Shown here one piece after another: positions 14,619 to 20,215 of a stretch of DNA of 20,215 bases; positions within the stretch are counted from its first letter, which is position 1, and every line of letters begins with the position of its first letter. The translations under genes were made by a program, and so were the position numbers. Below the pieces are notes generated by a model, which was given only the letters and a program-made list of their open reading frames with translations, did no database searches and was not told where the DNA came from. This DNA comes from JBBSIN01 sp038232055 (lineage in GTDB: Bacteria > Actinomycetota > Actinomycetes > JADGOV01). Location of the stretch: the NCBI GenBank assembly GCA_038232055.1, contig JBBSIN010000046.1, forward strand, positions 1-20,215. The letters run 5' to 3'.

Positions 14619-16222
14619 TCGGCGCGCCGCAGGGCGTCGACGGCATCGCCCTGACGATCTACATCATTCTCTTCCTCATTGTCACCGTGATCGGCTTCGC
14701 CGCCGCGCGGTGGCGGCGGGGAGAGAACCTCGCCAACCTCGACGAGTGGGGTCTCGGCGGCCGCTCGTTCGGCACGTTCGTGACGTGGTTCCTGCTCGGT
14801 GGCGACCTCTACACGGCGTACACGTTCGTGGCCGTCCCTGCTCTCGTCTACGGCGCCGGGGCAGTTGGCTTCTTCGCCCTGCCGTACACGATCATCGTGT
14901 ACCCGCTCGTGTTCATCTTCGCGCCCCGGCTGTGGTCGGTCGCTCATCGGCACGGCTACGTGACCCCGGCCGACTTCGTCCGCGGCCGGTTCGACTCCAA
15001 GGCCCTCGCGCTCGCCGTGGCGCTCACCGGCATCCTCGCCACGATGCCCTACATCGCCCTTCAGCTTGTCGGCATCCAGGTCACGCTCGAGGCCATGGGG
15101 ATCAAGGGCACCGGTATCGCGCGCGATCTGCCGCTGATCATCGCGTTTGCGGTGCTGGCTGCGTTCACCTACCTCAGCGGGCTTCGCGCGCCGGCACTGA
15201 TCGCGTTCGTCAAGGACGGCCTGATCTATCTCGTGATCATCGTGGCGATGATCTACATTCCGTACAAGCTGGGCGGCTTCACGAAGATTTTCGACGCGGC
15301 GGAGGCGGCGATCGCCAAGAAGCCGCCGCAGGCCAACGCGGCCCTCATCCCGGGCAGCGCCGGCTATGCGCCCTACGCCACCCTGGCGCTCGGCTCGGCA
15401 CTCGCACTCTTCATGTACCCGCACTCGATCACGGCGGTGCTCGCGACAAAGAACCGCAACGTCGTACGCCGCAACGCCGCGATCCTGCCGGCGTACTCGT
15501 TCCTGCTCGGCCTGATCGCGCTGCTCGGCTTCATGGCCCTGGCGGCCAACGTGGGGGTGCCGAAGGGCGGCAACAACCTCGCCGTCCCGTACCTGTTCAA
15601 CGCGTTGTTCCCGCACTGGTTCCGCGGCATCGCCTTCGCCGCGATCGCGATCGGCGCTCTGGTGCCTGCCGCGATCATGTCCATCGCCGCGGCCAACCTC
15701 TTCACCCGCAATGTCTACGTTGCGTACTTCCGGCGCGACGCCCGGCCGGCCGAGGAGGCGAAGGTCGCGCAGCTCGTCTCGCTGCTGGTCAAGGTCGGTG
15801 CGCTCGCCTTCGTGCTGTTCATCAGCACGCAGTACGCGCTGGACCTTCAGCTCCTGGGCGGCATCTGGATCCTGCAGACGTTCCCGGCCATCGTGTTCGG
15901 CCTCTACACCCGCTGGCTGCACCGTTACGCATTGCTGGCCGGCTGGGCGGCCGGGATGCTCGCCGGCACGCTGATGGCCTACAGCCTCGTCAACCCGGTG
16001 ACCGGCCGGCACTTCGGCGGCTCGGTCTACCACTGGACCTATCTCGGCCTGGACTTCTCGGCGTACGCCGCGCTCATCGCCTTCGTCATCAACGTCGCCG
16101 TGCTCGTCGTGCTGACCCTGGCGTTCCGGGCGGCCAACGTCCCGGCCGGCCGCGACGAGACGACCGACGACGATTACGAAGCAGTAGCGGTGCCGGCGCT
16201 GGATCCGGCGCCGGTCGGCTGA
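14615..16222 (+). CDS. sodium:solute symporter, MctP-like monocarboxylate permease
   Basis: A 535-aa integral membrane protein of the SSS family with about 13 predicted membrane segments. Features include YIILFLIVTVIGFAAARWR, the LDEWGLGGRSFGTFVTWFLLGGDLYTAYTF region, LPYTIIVYPLVFIFAPRLW, and HGYVTPADFVRGRF, all typical of MctP-type transporters. MctP of rhizobia moves lactate, pyruvate and other short monocarboxylates and alanine, so a similar substrate is the best guess. The ATG overlaps the DUF3311 stop. The acidic tail (RDETTDDDYEAVAVPALDPAPVG) is cytoplasmic. Uptake of pyruvate or lactate would complement the malic enzyme and kgd, though the genes are not linked in an operon. Confidence 0.92.
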   Translation: MIGAPQGVDGIALTIYIILFLIVTVIGFAAARWRRGENLANLDEWGLGGRSFGTFVTWFLLGGDLYTAYTFVAVPALVYGAGAVGFFALPYTIIVYPLVFIFAPRLWSVAHRHGYVTPADFVRGRFDSKALALAVALTGILATMPYIALQLVGIQVTLEAMGIKGTGIARDLPLIIAFAVLAAFTYLSGLRAPALIAFVKDGLIYLVIIVAMIYIPYKLGGFTKIFDAAEAAIAKKPPQANAALIPGSAGYAPYATLALGSALALFMYPHSITAVLATKNRNVVRRNAAILPAYSFLLGLIALLGFMALAANVGVPKGGNNLAVPYLFNALFPHWFRGIAFAAIAIGALVPAAIMSIAAANLFTRNVYVAYFRRDARPAEEAKVAQLVSLLVKVGALAFVLFISTQYALDLQLLGGIWILQTFPAIVFGLYTRWLHRYALLAGWAAGMLAGTLMAYSLVNPVTGRHFGGSVYHWTYLGLDFSAYAALIAFVINVAVLVVLTLAFRAANVPAGRDETTDDDYEAVAVPALDPAPVG

Positions 16223-16250
16223 CCGTTCGGATACACCCGCTACCCACTAC

Positions 16251-16286
16251 CCGCTGACGCCGCCATACTTGGCCGCTGACGCCGCC
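16251..16286 (+). repeat. 14-bp direct repeat after the symporter gene
   Basis: CCGCTGACGCCGCC occurs at 16251-16264 and 16273-16286, 22 bp apart, at the left end of the repeat-rich 16223-16500 gap. Confidence 0.7.
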
Positions 16287-16299
16287 CTTCTCCCGCCGG

Positions 16300-16345
16300 T
16301 TTGGCAGAAGAACCCGTCGCCATCGCGACGACTTCTTCTGTCAGA
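16300..16345. repeat. 46-bp palindromic repeat, copy 1
   Basis: The outer arms are TTTGGCAGAAGAA (16300-16312) and TTCTTCTGTCAGA (16333-16345, two mismatches from a perfect inverted repeat). Inside them CGTCGC and GCGACG (16315-16320, 16325-16330) pair perfectly over a CATC loop. A copy of the same length is at 17468-17513. It sits 78 nt after the symporter stop and could act as a bidirectional hairpin. The 19-bp array begins inside its right arm. Confidence 0.85.
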
Positions 16346-16455
16346 GGGGTCGTCCACAGCGGAAGGGGTCGTCCACAGCCAGAGGGGTCGTCCACAGCCG
16401 AGGGGGGTCGTCCACGGCCAGAGGGGTCGTCCACAGCCGGTGGGGTCATCCACAG
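16341..16455 (+). repeat. 19-bp tandem array carrying six DnaA-box-like motifs
   Basis: Six contiguous units of about 19 bp (one of 20), typified by CCAGAGGGGTCGTCCACAG, fill 16341-16455. Each has a 9-mer of the form TCGTCCACA: at 16350, 16369, 16388, 16408 (last base G), 16427 and 16446 (TCATCCACA). The Streptomyces-type DnaA box is commonly given as (T/C)(T/C)(G/A/C)TCCACA, with which five of the six agree exactly. The array is intergenic, directly beside the palindrome and before the DUF559 gene. No spacers separate the units, so it is not a CRISPR. Confidence 0.85.
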
Positions 16456-16470
16456 CTGAGCACAGCCGGC

Positions 16471-16476
16471 TAGCTT
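16471..16476 (+). promoter_or_regulatory. possible -10 box (TAGCTT) of the DUF559 gene
   Basis: TAGCTT fits TANNNT and would start transcription near 16483, about 18 nt before GTG 16501. No clear -35 or Shine-Dalgarno was seen. Confidence 0.25.
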
Positions 16477-16500
16477 CGCGAGTCGCGGCCGTGAACGCTG

Positions 16501-17730
16501 GTGCCCGTGCTGCAGCCGGCCATCGCGGAGTCGCTCGAGCAGCGTCTCGCGCGACAGTGCGGAATCCTCCGCACCGACCAGGCCCTCCGGTACCTCACCG
16601 AGGGCGAACTGCGCTGGCTGCTACGCAGCAAGCGTTGGCAACGACGCTGTCCGCGCGTGCTGGTGACCCACTCCGGACCGCCGAGCCATGAGCAGGAGGT
16701 GTGGGCGGCAGTCCTGCACTGCGGAAAGGGCGCGGTTCTCGCCGGTGCCACGGCGGCTGCGCTCGACGGACTTCGCGGCTACGAGGCCGAGGCGGTCCAC
16801 GTGGCGATTCCGCATGGGGCCAGACCCGGTCAGTGGCCCGCGCCCACAGCGGTGGGCAGCCCGCCCGGCAGCTCGCACCTGGCTGTAACGGAGAGTCGGC
16901 TGCTGGGGCCGGAGTTCGTCCACCCCACGCGGGCGCCGCGCCGGACCCGCCTCGAGCGCAGCCTGCTCGACATCGCGGCCACGGCGGCTACCGCGGAACG
17001 CACCTGCGCGGTCCTCGCGGCCGGCGTCCAGCAGCGGTTGACCACACCAGACCGGCTCGCTTCGATGCTCGACCTGCTGCCAAGGCTGCGGAAACGGGCG
17101 TTGTTGACTGAGACGATCACTGACGTCGCGGGCGGCGCACACTCCGTGCCCGAACGCGAGTTTCTGCGCATCGTGCGCAACGCCCACCTGCCGCAGCCGG
17201 ATCGCCAGGCACTGCTTCAGCGCCCGAACGGCCGCTACTACCTCGACGCGCGCTGGCATCGTTATGCGACTGCCGCGGAGATCGACGGCAGCGGCCATTT
17301 CGAGATCGAGACGTGGTGGCGCGACATCGAGCGCATGAACGAGATCGGCATCGACGGCACCGTCACCGTACGATTCGTGTCCTTTCACGTCCGGCACCGC
17401 CCTGACTACATAGAGCATGTCCTGGGCGCCCGGTTGCGCGCGGCCGGCTGGCGGGCTGAGCTGACCTTTTGGCAGAAGAACCCGTCACTATCACGACGAC
17501 TTCTTCTGCCAAAGCCCGGGCGAGCTACTCCGGAGCTGGCTGCGGAGACTCGGCCTAGGTGCGGGACGTGTCCGGCGCGGCGCGGGACGTGTCCGGCGGG
17601 GTGCGGGACGTGTCCGGCGGGGTGCGGGACGTGTCCGGCGCGGCGCGGGACGTGTCCGGCGCGGCGCGGGACGTGTCCGGCGCGGCGCGGAACGTGTCCG
17701 GAGCTAGCTGCGGAACGCGTCCGGCGCTGA
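16501..17730 (+). CDS. AbiEi-like/DUF559-type protein with a repeat-generated C-terminal tail
   Basis: A 409-aa protein. The N-terminus (about 1-110) resembles the winged-helix region of AbiEi-like antitoxin/regulator proteins: CGILRTDQALRYLTEGELRWLLRSKRWQRRCPRVLV, then AAVLHCGKGAVLAGATAAALDGL. The C-terminal part (about 220-318) resembles the DUF559 restriction-endonuclease-like fold: PEREFLRIVRNAHLP, YYLDARWHRYATAAEIDGSGH and IGIDGTVTVRFVSFHVRHRP. The Asp/Glu pattern is suggestive but I cannot confirm an active site. The family-like region ends near residue 318 (LRAAGWRAEL). The rest is encoded by a 46-bp palindrome copy (FWQKNPSLSRRLLLPKP) and a 21-bp array giving Cys-rich GTCPARR/GTCPAGC heptads. 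The ORF stops 27 bp inside the convergent rmlD gene. No toxin partner is adjacent. GTG 16501 or 16507 is the start; the ribosome-binding site is poor. Confidence 0.72.
   Translation: MPVLQPAIAESLEQRLARQCGILRTDQALRYLTEGELRWLLRSKRWQRRCPRVLVTHSGPPSHEQEVWAAVLHCGKGAVLAGATAAALDGLRGYEAEAVHVAIPHGARPGQWPAPTAVGSPPGSSHLAVTESRLLGPEFVHPTRAPRRTRLERSLLDIAATAATAERTCAVLAAGVQQRLTTPDRLASMLDLLPRLRKRALLTETITDVAGGAHSVPEREFLRIVRNAHLPQPDRQALLQRPNGRYYLDARWHRYATAAEIDGSGHFEIETWWRDIERMNEIGIDGTVTVRFVSFHVRHRPDYIEHVLGARLRAAGWRAELTFWQKNPSLSRRLLLPKPGRATPELAAETRPRCGTCPARRGTCPAGCGTCPAGCGTCPARRGTCPARRGTCPARRGTCPELAAERVRR
17468..17513. repeat. 46-bp palindromic repeat, copy 2, inside the DUF559 reading frame
   Basis: TTTGGCAGAAGAA (17468-17480) and TTCTTCTGCCAAA (17501-17513) form a perfect 13-bp inverted repeat; between them CGTC and GACG pair again around the centre. 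It is the same length as copy 1 and differs from it at few positions. It lies at the end of the conserved part of the DUF559 protein and is translated there as part of the extended tail. Confidence 0.9.
17530..17714. repeat. 17-bp direct repeats flanking the 21-bp array
   Basis: CCGGAGCTGGCTGCGGA (17530-17546) and CCGGAGCTAGCTGCGGA (17698-17714) match at 16 of 17 bases and bracket the 21-bp array. The single difference creates the TAG that ends rmlD (17704-17706 on the minus strand). Confidence 0.8.
17559..17702. repeat. 21-bp tandem array between convergent DUF559 gene and rmlD
   Basis: Seven head-to-tail units of 21 bp with core GCGGGACGTGTCCGGCG occupy 17559-17702; the last is partial and has AACG for GACG. 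Being 7 codons long, it is open in several frames: GTCPA-type heptads on the plus strand and APDTSRA-type heptads on the minus strand. The unit resembles the last codons of rmlD (TGCGGAACGCGTCCGGCG near 17709-17726; 16 of 18 bases the same), so the array probably grew from the rmlD 3' end. Confidence 0.9.
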
Positions 17731-18561
17731 CCGGAACGCCGCGGCGAGTGCCTCCCGCCAGTCCCGCAGCGGCGGCAGGCCAGCCGCCGCCCACTTCCTC
17801 GTGGACAGCACGCTGTACGCCGGTCGCGGTGCCGGTCGCGGGAATCGCTCGGTGGTCGTGGGCCGGACCCGGTCGGGATCGGCGCCCAGCTCGGCAAAAA
17901 CGGCGCGGGCCAGGTCGCACCACGTGGTCTTTCCGGCGTTCGTGCAGTGATAGAGCCCCGGCTCCGCGCCGCTGTCGCCCAAAGCCACCAGCCCGGTGGC
18001 GAGATCCCGAGCCCACGTCGGCGAGCCGCGCTGGTCGTCGACGACGTCGAGCGTGTCGCGCTCCCGCTCCAGTCGCACCATGGTCTTCACGAAGTTGCCG
18101 CCGGTCTCGCCGTAGACCCAGGCGGTGCGCACGACGTACGCCGTCGCGCCGCTCGAGAGCACTGTCAGCACTGCCTCCTCGCCCGCCACCTTCGACCGGC
18201 CGTACGCCGAGCGCGGGCCGGTCGGGTCGTCCTCCCGGTACGGCCGGCTCCCGTCGCCGGCGAAGACGTAGTCGGTCGACACGTGGATCAGCGTCGACCC
18301 GCTTCGCGCGCACGCCGCGGCCAGATGGGCGACCGCCCCCGCGTTGACGGCGAACGCGGCCGGCTCGTCCGCCTCGGCCCCGTCGACGTCGGTCCATGCC
18401 GCCGCGTTGACCACGACGTCGTAGTCCCGGACCGCCGAACTCACCGCACCCGCATCGGTGACGTCGAGATCGGCGCGGGAGAGCCCGTCGGCCGACGAGC
18501 CAAGCACGCGCAGCAGCTCGGCGCCGAGCTGACCGCCCGCGCCCGTCACCAGCCACCTCAC
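17704..18561 (-). CDS. rmlD: dTDP-4-dehydrorhamnose reductase
   Basis: A 285-aa extended short-chain dehydrogenase that reduces dTDP-4-keto-rhamnose to dTDP-L-rhamnose with NAD(P)H, the last step of the pathway. The nucleotide-binding loop TGAGGQLG lies at 6-13, the STDYVF segment at 95-100, and the catalytic Tyr120/Lys124 in YGRSK. RTAWVYGETGGNFVKTM and DQRGSPTWARDLA are also family motifs. GTG 18561 was chosen because MRWLVTGAGGQLG is the normal N-terminus; it overlaps the rmlB stop (GTGA), so the two are translationally coupled. The C-terminal AAAFRSAPDAFRS extends past the usual end and resembles the neighbouring 21-bp repeat. The 3' end overlaps the convergent DUF559 reading frame by 27 bp. 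Confidence 0.93.
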   Translation of the reverse strand: MRWLVTGAGGQLGAELLRVLGSSADGLSRADLDVTDAGAVSSAVRDYDVVVNAAAWTDVDGAEADEPAAFAVNAGAVAHLAAACARSGSTLIHVSTDYVFAGDGSRPYREDDPTGPRSAYGRSKVAGEEAVLTVLSSGATAYVVRTAWVYGETGGNFVKTMVRLERERDTLDVVDDQRGSPTWARDLATGLVALGDSGAEPGLYHCTNAGKTTWCDLARAVFAELGADPDRVRPTTTERFPRPAPRPAYSVLSTRKWAAAGLPPLRDWREALAAAFRSAPDAFRS

Positions 18562-19541
18562 GGGAGCCGCGCCCTTTCCTTGAGCGGCCGCCACCACGAC
18601 TCATGCTCGCGGTACCAGCGCACCGTCTCCGGGAGGCCCTCCTCGAACGTCACCCGAGGCGCGTATCCCAGCTCCCGCAGCTTCGCGTCGTCGAGTGAGT
18701 AGCGGCGGTCGTGCCCCTTGCGGTCCTCGACGTGCTCGACCATCTCCCAGCCGACTCCGCACGACTCCAGCAGCGCCGCGGTCAGCTCGCGGTTGGTCAG
18801 CTCGCGACCGCCGCCGATGTTGTAGATCTCCGCCGGCGTCCCGCGTTCGAGGACCAGCTGCACCCCGCGACAGTGGTCATCGACGTGCAGCCAGTCGCGG
18901 ACGTTGCCGCCGTCGCCGTACAGCGGCACGGTCGCGCCGTCGAGCAGGTTCGTCACGAACAGCGGGATGACCTTCTCGGGGAACTGGTAGGGCCCGTAGT
19001 TGTTGGTGCACCGGGTGACGCTCACGTCGAGCCCATGCGTTACGGCGTACGCGCGAGCGATGAGATCGCCGCCGGCCTTCGCCGCCGAGTACGGGGAGTT
19101 CGGCTCGAGGATGTGCTGCTCGGTCCATGAGCCCTCGGGGATCGTCCCGTAGACCTCGTCGGTCGAGACCTGCACCACTCGGCGTACGCCGGCCCGCAGG
19201 CACGCGGCGAGCAGCACCTGGGCGCCGAGCACGTTGGTGAGGACGAAGTCGTCGGCGCCGGAGATGGAGCGGTCGACATGCGTCTCCGCTGCGAAGTTGA
19301 GCACCGCGTCGTGACCAGGCAGCACCTCGTCGAGCGTGGCCGCGTCGCAGATGTCAGCCTGGACGAAGCGGTAGCGCGGATTGCTGACGACCGGCTCGAG
19401 GTTGGCCAGGTTGCCGGCGTAGGTGAGCTTGTCGTACACCGTCACCTCGGCGCCCTCGTACGCCGGATAGCCGCCGCTCAGCAGCGTCCGCACGTAGTGC
19501 GAACCGATGAAGCCGGCACCGCCGGTGACGAGGACGCGCAT
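18558..19541 (-). CDS. rmlB: dTDP-glucose 4,6-dehydratase
   Basis: A 327-aa NAD-dependent extended SDR that converts dTDP-glucose to dTDP-4-keto-6-deoxyglucose, the first committed step toward dTDP-rhamnose. TGGAGFIGSHYVRTLL lies at the N-terminus, the catalytic Thr127-Asp128-Glu129 in STDEVYG, Tyr151 and Lys155 in YSAAKAGGD, and RCTNNYGPYQFPEKVIPLF downstream. It is complete in family length. ATG 19541 is preferred to upstream in-frame starts because it begins MRVLVTGGAGFIG; GAGAGG lies about 10 nt upstream on the minus strand. It is first in the rmlB-rmlD operon. Rhamnose is needed for actinobacterial cell-wall polysaccharides, so the operon is probably a cell-envelope function. Confidence 0.95.
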   Translation of the reverse strand: MRVLVTGGAGFIGSHYVRTLLSGGYPAYEGAEVTVYDKLTYAGNLANLEPVVSNPRYRFVQADICDAATLDEVLPGHDAVLNFAAETHVDRSISGADDFVLTNVLGAQVLLAACLRAGVRRVVQVSTDEVYGTIPEGSWTEQHILEPNSPYSAAKAGGDLIARAYAVTHGLDVSVTRCTNNYGPYQFPEKVIPLFVTNLLDGATVPLYGDGGNVRDWLHVDDHCRGVQLVLERGTPAEIYNIGGGRELTNRELTAALLESCGVGWEMVEHVEDRKGHDRRYSLDDAKLRELGYAPRVTFEEGLPETVRWYREHESWWRPLKERARLP

Positions 19542-19598
19542 GGGTGCCGATCCTCTCAGAGCGGGCGTCGTCACCCCATTCGCCGGCTTAAGCAGCAG

Positions 19599-19930
19599 CG
19601 CACTTCCGTCACTGTCCGGCTCGCCAAGTACGGGAAGTCGAGCACGCTGCTTACCGTGTGGAACGCCGCGGACACCAGTCAGTTGCCGCTCGGCACTGTC
19701 ACTGTCGACAACGCCGGCTACTCGGGCGGCACGCTGACCTACAGCGGCTCGTCGATGGTGCAGAACGGCGCGACGATCACGATCACGCTAGGCACCGGCA
19801 CCTCCTCGGCTGCGGTCACCGGAGCAGTGTCCATGGCGTGGGCGCCAGACGCGACCGCCTACGACCCGGCGGGGAACTCCTGCGGCGCCACGACCCGAAG
19901 CGAGAGCGGTCCCGCGACGCAGAGTTCTAA
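19599..19930 (+). pseudogene. 3' remnant of a secreted beta-rich protein gene, frameshifted at its end
   Basis: About 105 codons without an identifiable start read TSVTVRLAKYGKSSTLLTVWNAA, then DTSQLPLGTVTVDNAGYSG, STMVQNGATITITLGTGTSS-like sequence, and MAWAPDATAYDPAGNSCGATTRSESG. I recall this pattern as the C-terminal beta-sandwich of actinobacterial exported proteins of unknown function, which usually end ESG-x-AD-x-F followed by a stop. Here one base appears missing after 19916: with a G restored, the end would read ESGPADAEF and stop at TAA 19928-19930. The 5' part of the gene is gone; the homology begins abruptly about 50 nt before the rmlB start. It is therefore a truncated, decaying remnant. 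The recollection of the family is not checked against a database. Confidence 0.55.
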
Positions 19931-20215
19931 GCGCCCTGGAGTTGCATGACGCGCGGTTCGGCCGTCACCGAGAGCTCCGGCTCTGTCGCCGCGCGCACGT
20001 CGTCGATGCTCACCCCGGGTGCCACCTCCCGCAGGACCAGACCGTCGGTATCGATGTCGATCACCGCCATGTCGGTGATGACCTGCTGTACGACGCCACG
20101 ACCGGTGAACGGCAGCGAGCACTCGTCGACGATCTTGTACGAGCCGTCGCGCGCGACGTGCTCCATGAGCACGATCACCCGCTTGGCGCCGTGGACGAGG
20201 TCCATGGCACCCCCC
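19927..20215 (-). CDS. scoB: 3-oxoacid CoA-transferase subunit B, C-terminal part
   Basis: The 3' end (about 96 codons) of the beta subunit of succinyl-CoA:3-ketoacid (or acetoacetyl) CoA-transferase, which moves CoA between acyl groups in ketone-body or short-chain fatty acid use. The visible sequence GGAMDLVHGAKRVIVLMEHVA, DGSYKIVDECSLPFTGRGVVQQVITDMAVIDID and GLVLREVAPGVSIDDV matches the conserved C-terminus of the family. The frame is open through the window edge, so the start and the catalytic glutamate lie outside. It ends at TAG (19927-19929), sharing 2 bases with the stop of the convergent remnant. The alpha subunit is probably further along on the same strand. Acyl preference is unknown. 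Confidence 0.92.
   Translation of the reverse strand, partial: GGAMDLVHGAKRVIVLMEHVARDGSYKIVDECSLPFTGRGVVQQVITDMAVIDIDTDGLVLREVAPGVSIDDVRAATEPELSVTAEPRVMQLQGA

Noticed and set aside
14504..16033. A 509-codon minus-strand frame opposite the symporter
   Set aside because: Its translation is rich in Arg, Asp, Glu and His with no motif, while the plus strand gives a convincing multi-span SSS transporter. It is an antisense shadow.
16240..16453. Minus-strand small proteins with VDDPSG/WTTPL repeats across the 19-bp array
   Set aside because: They exist only because the array happens to be open; there is no start signal or non-repeat domain.
16300..16500. A chromosomal or plasmid replication origin at the DnaA-box-like array
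   Set aside because: No dnaA, dnaN, rep or par gene, no AT-rich unwinding region, and all boxes have the same orientation within a minisatellite. A DnaA-binding or neutral repeat is more likely.
16341..17702. CRISPR array(s) at the 19-bp and 21-bp repeats
   Set aside because: The units are contiguous with no unique spacers of 30 bp or so, and no cas genes are present. They are minisatellites.
16501..17730. A toxin-antitoxin (AbiE) operon
   Set aside because: The N-terminus looks AbiEi-like, but no AbiEii nucleotidyltransferase gene is adjacent on either side; the protein is a single-gene AbiEi/DUF559-type fusion.

Overview
The window is about 20 kb of very GC-rich chromosomal DNA. Strong GC bias at third codon positions, frequent GTG starts, a WhiB protein, an RsbW/SigF pair, a nickel superoxide dismutase with its SodX protease, and a 13E12/DUF222 HNH protein all point to a high-GC Actinomycete. 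No rRNA, tRNA, IS element, CRISPR array or replicon origin was recognised, so the genus is not resolved.

Left part (1-7.4 kb), central metabolism and transport. It opens inside kgd (2-oxoglutarate dehydrogenase/decarboxylase E1), followed by a 57-codon DUF6104 gene. On the minus strand come a zinc-independent MDR oxidoreductase and a malic enzyme. A complete polar amino-acid ABC importer follows (lipoprotein, permease, ATPase; the last two overlap by GTGA).

Middle (7.5-12.8 kb). rmlC converges on sodX with a 31-bp 3' overlap. sodX and sodN are divergent, and a GNAT acetyltransferase follows. The rsbW-sigF pair (GTGA overlap) comes next, then a small membrane protein and a diacylglycerol-kinase-like gene, divergent from one 34-bp gap that carries two leaderless promoters. 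A whiB1/wblE gene has a perfect CRP-type palindrome upstream.

Right part (12.8-20.2 kb). An HNH/DUF222 nuclease-family gene has a perfect actinobacterial LexA (SOS) box covering its start codon. A DUF3311 + MctP-type symporter pair follows, then an AbiEi/DUF559-like gene, then rmlD and rmlB on the minus strand. After these come the frameshifted 3' remnant of a secreted-protein gene and the 3' end of a CoA-transferase beta subunit. This segment has unusually many local repeats: a 14-bp array after the HNH gene, a 46-bp palindrome present twice 1.2 kb apart, a 19-bp array in which every unit carries a DnaA-box-like motif, and a 21-bp array where the DUF559 gene and rmlD collide.

Most of the window is ordinary actinobacterial housekeeping content. 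The best leads are the SOS box on the HNH gene, the DnaA-box-like tandem array beside a dispersed palindrome, and the palindrome plus 21-bp array that have together lengthened the DUF559 protein. A further recurring feature is a -10 hexamer (TAGGGT, TACTCT or TAGTAT) placed 7-8 nt before the start codon of at least five genes, which indicates leaderless transcription. The rml (dTDP-rhamnose) genes are split: rmlC lies 9.6 kb from rmlD-rmlB, and no rmlA is visible.
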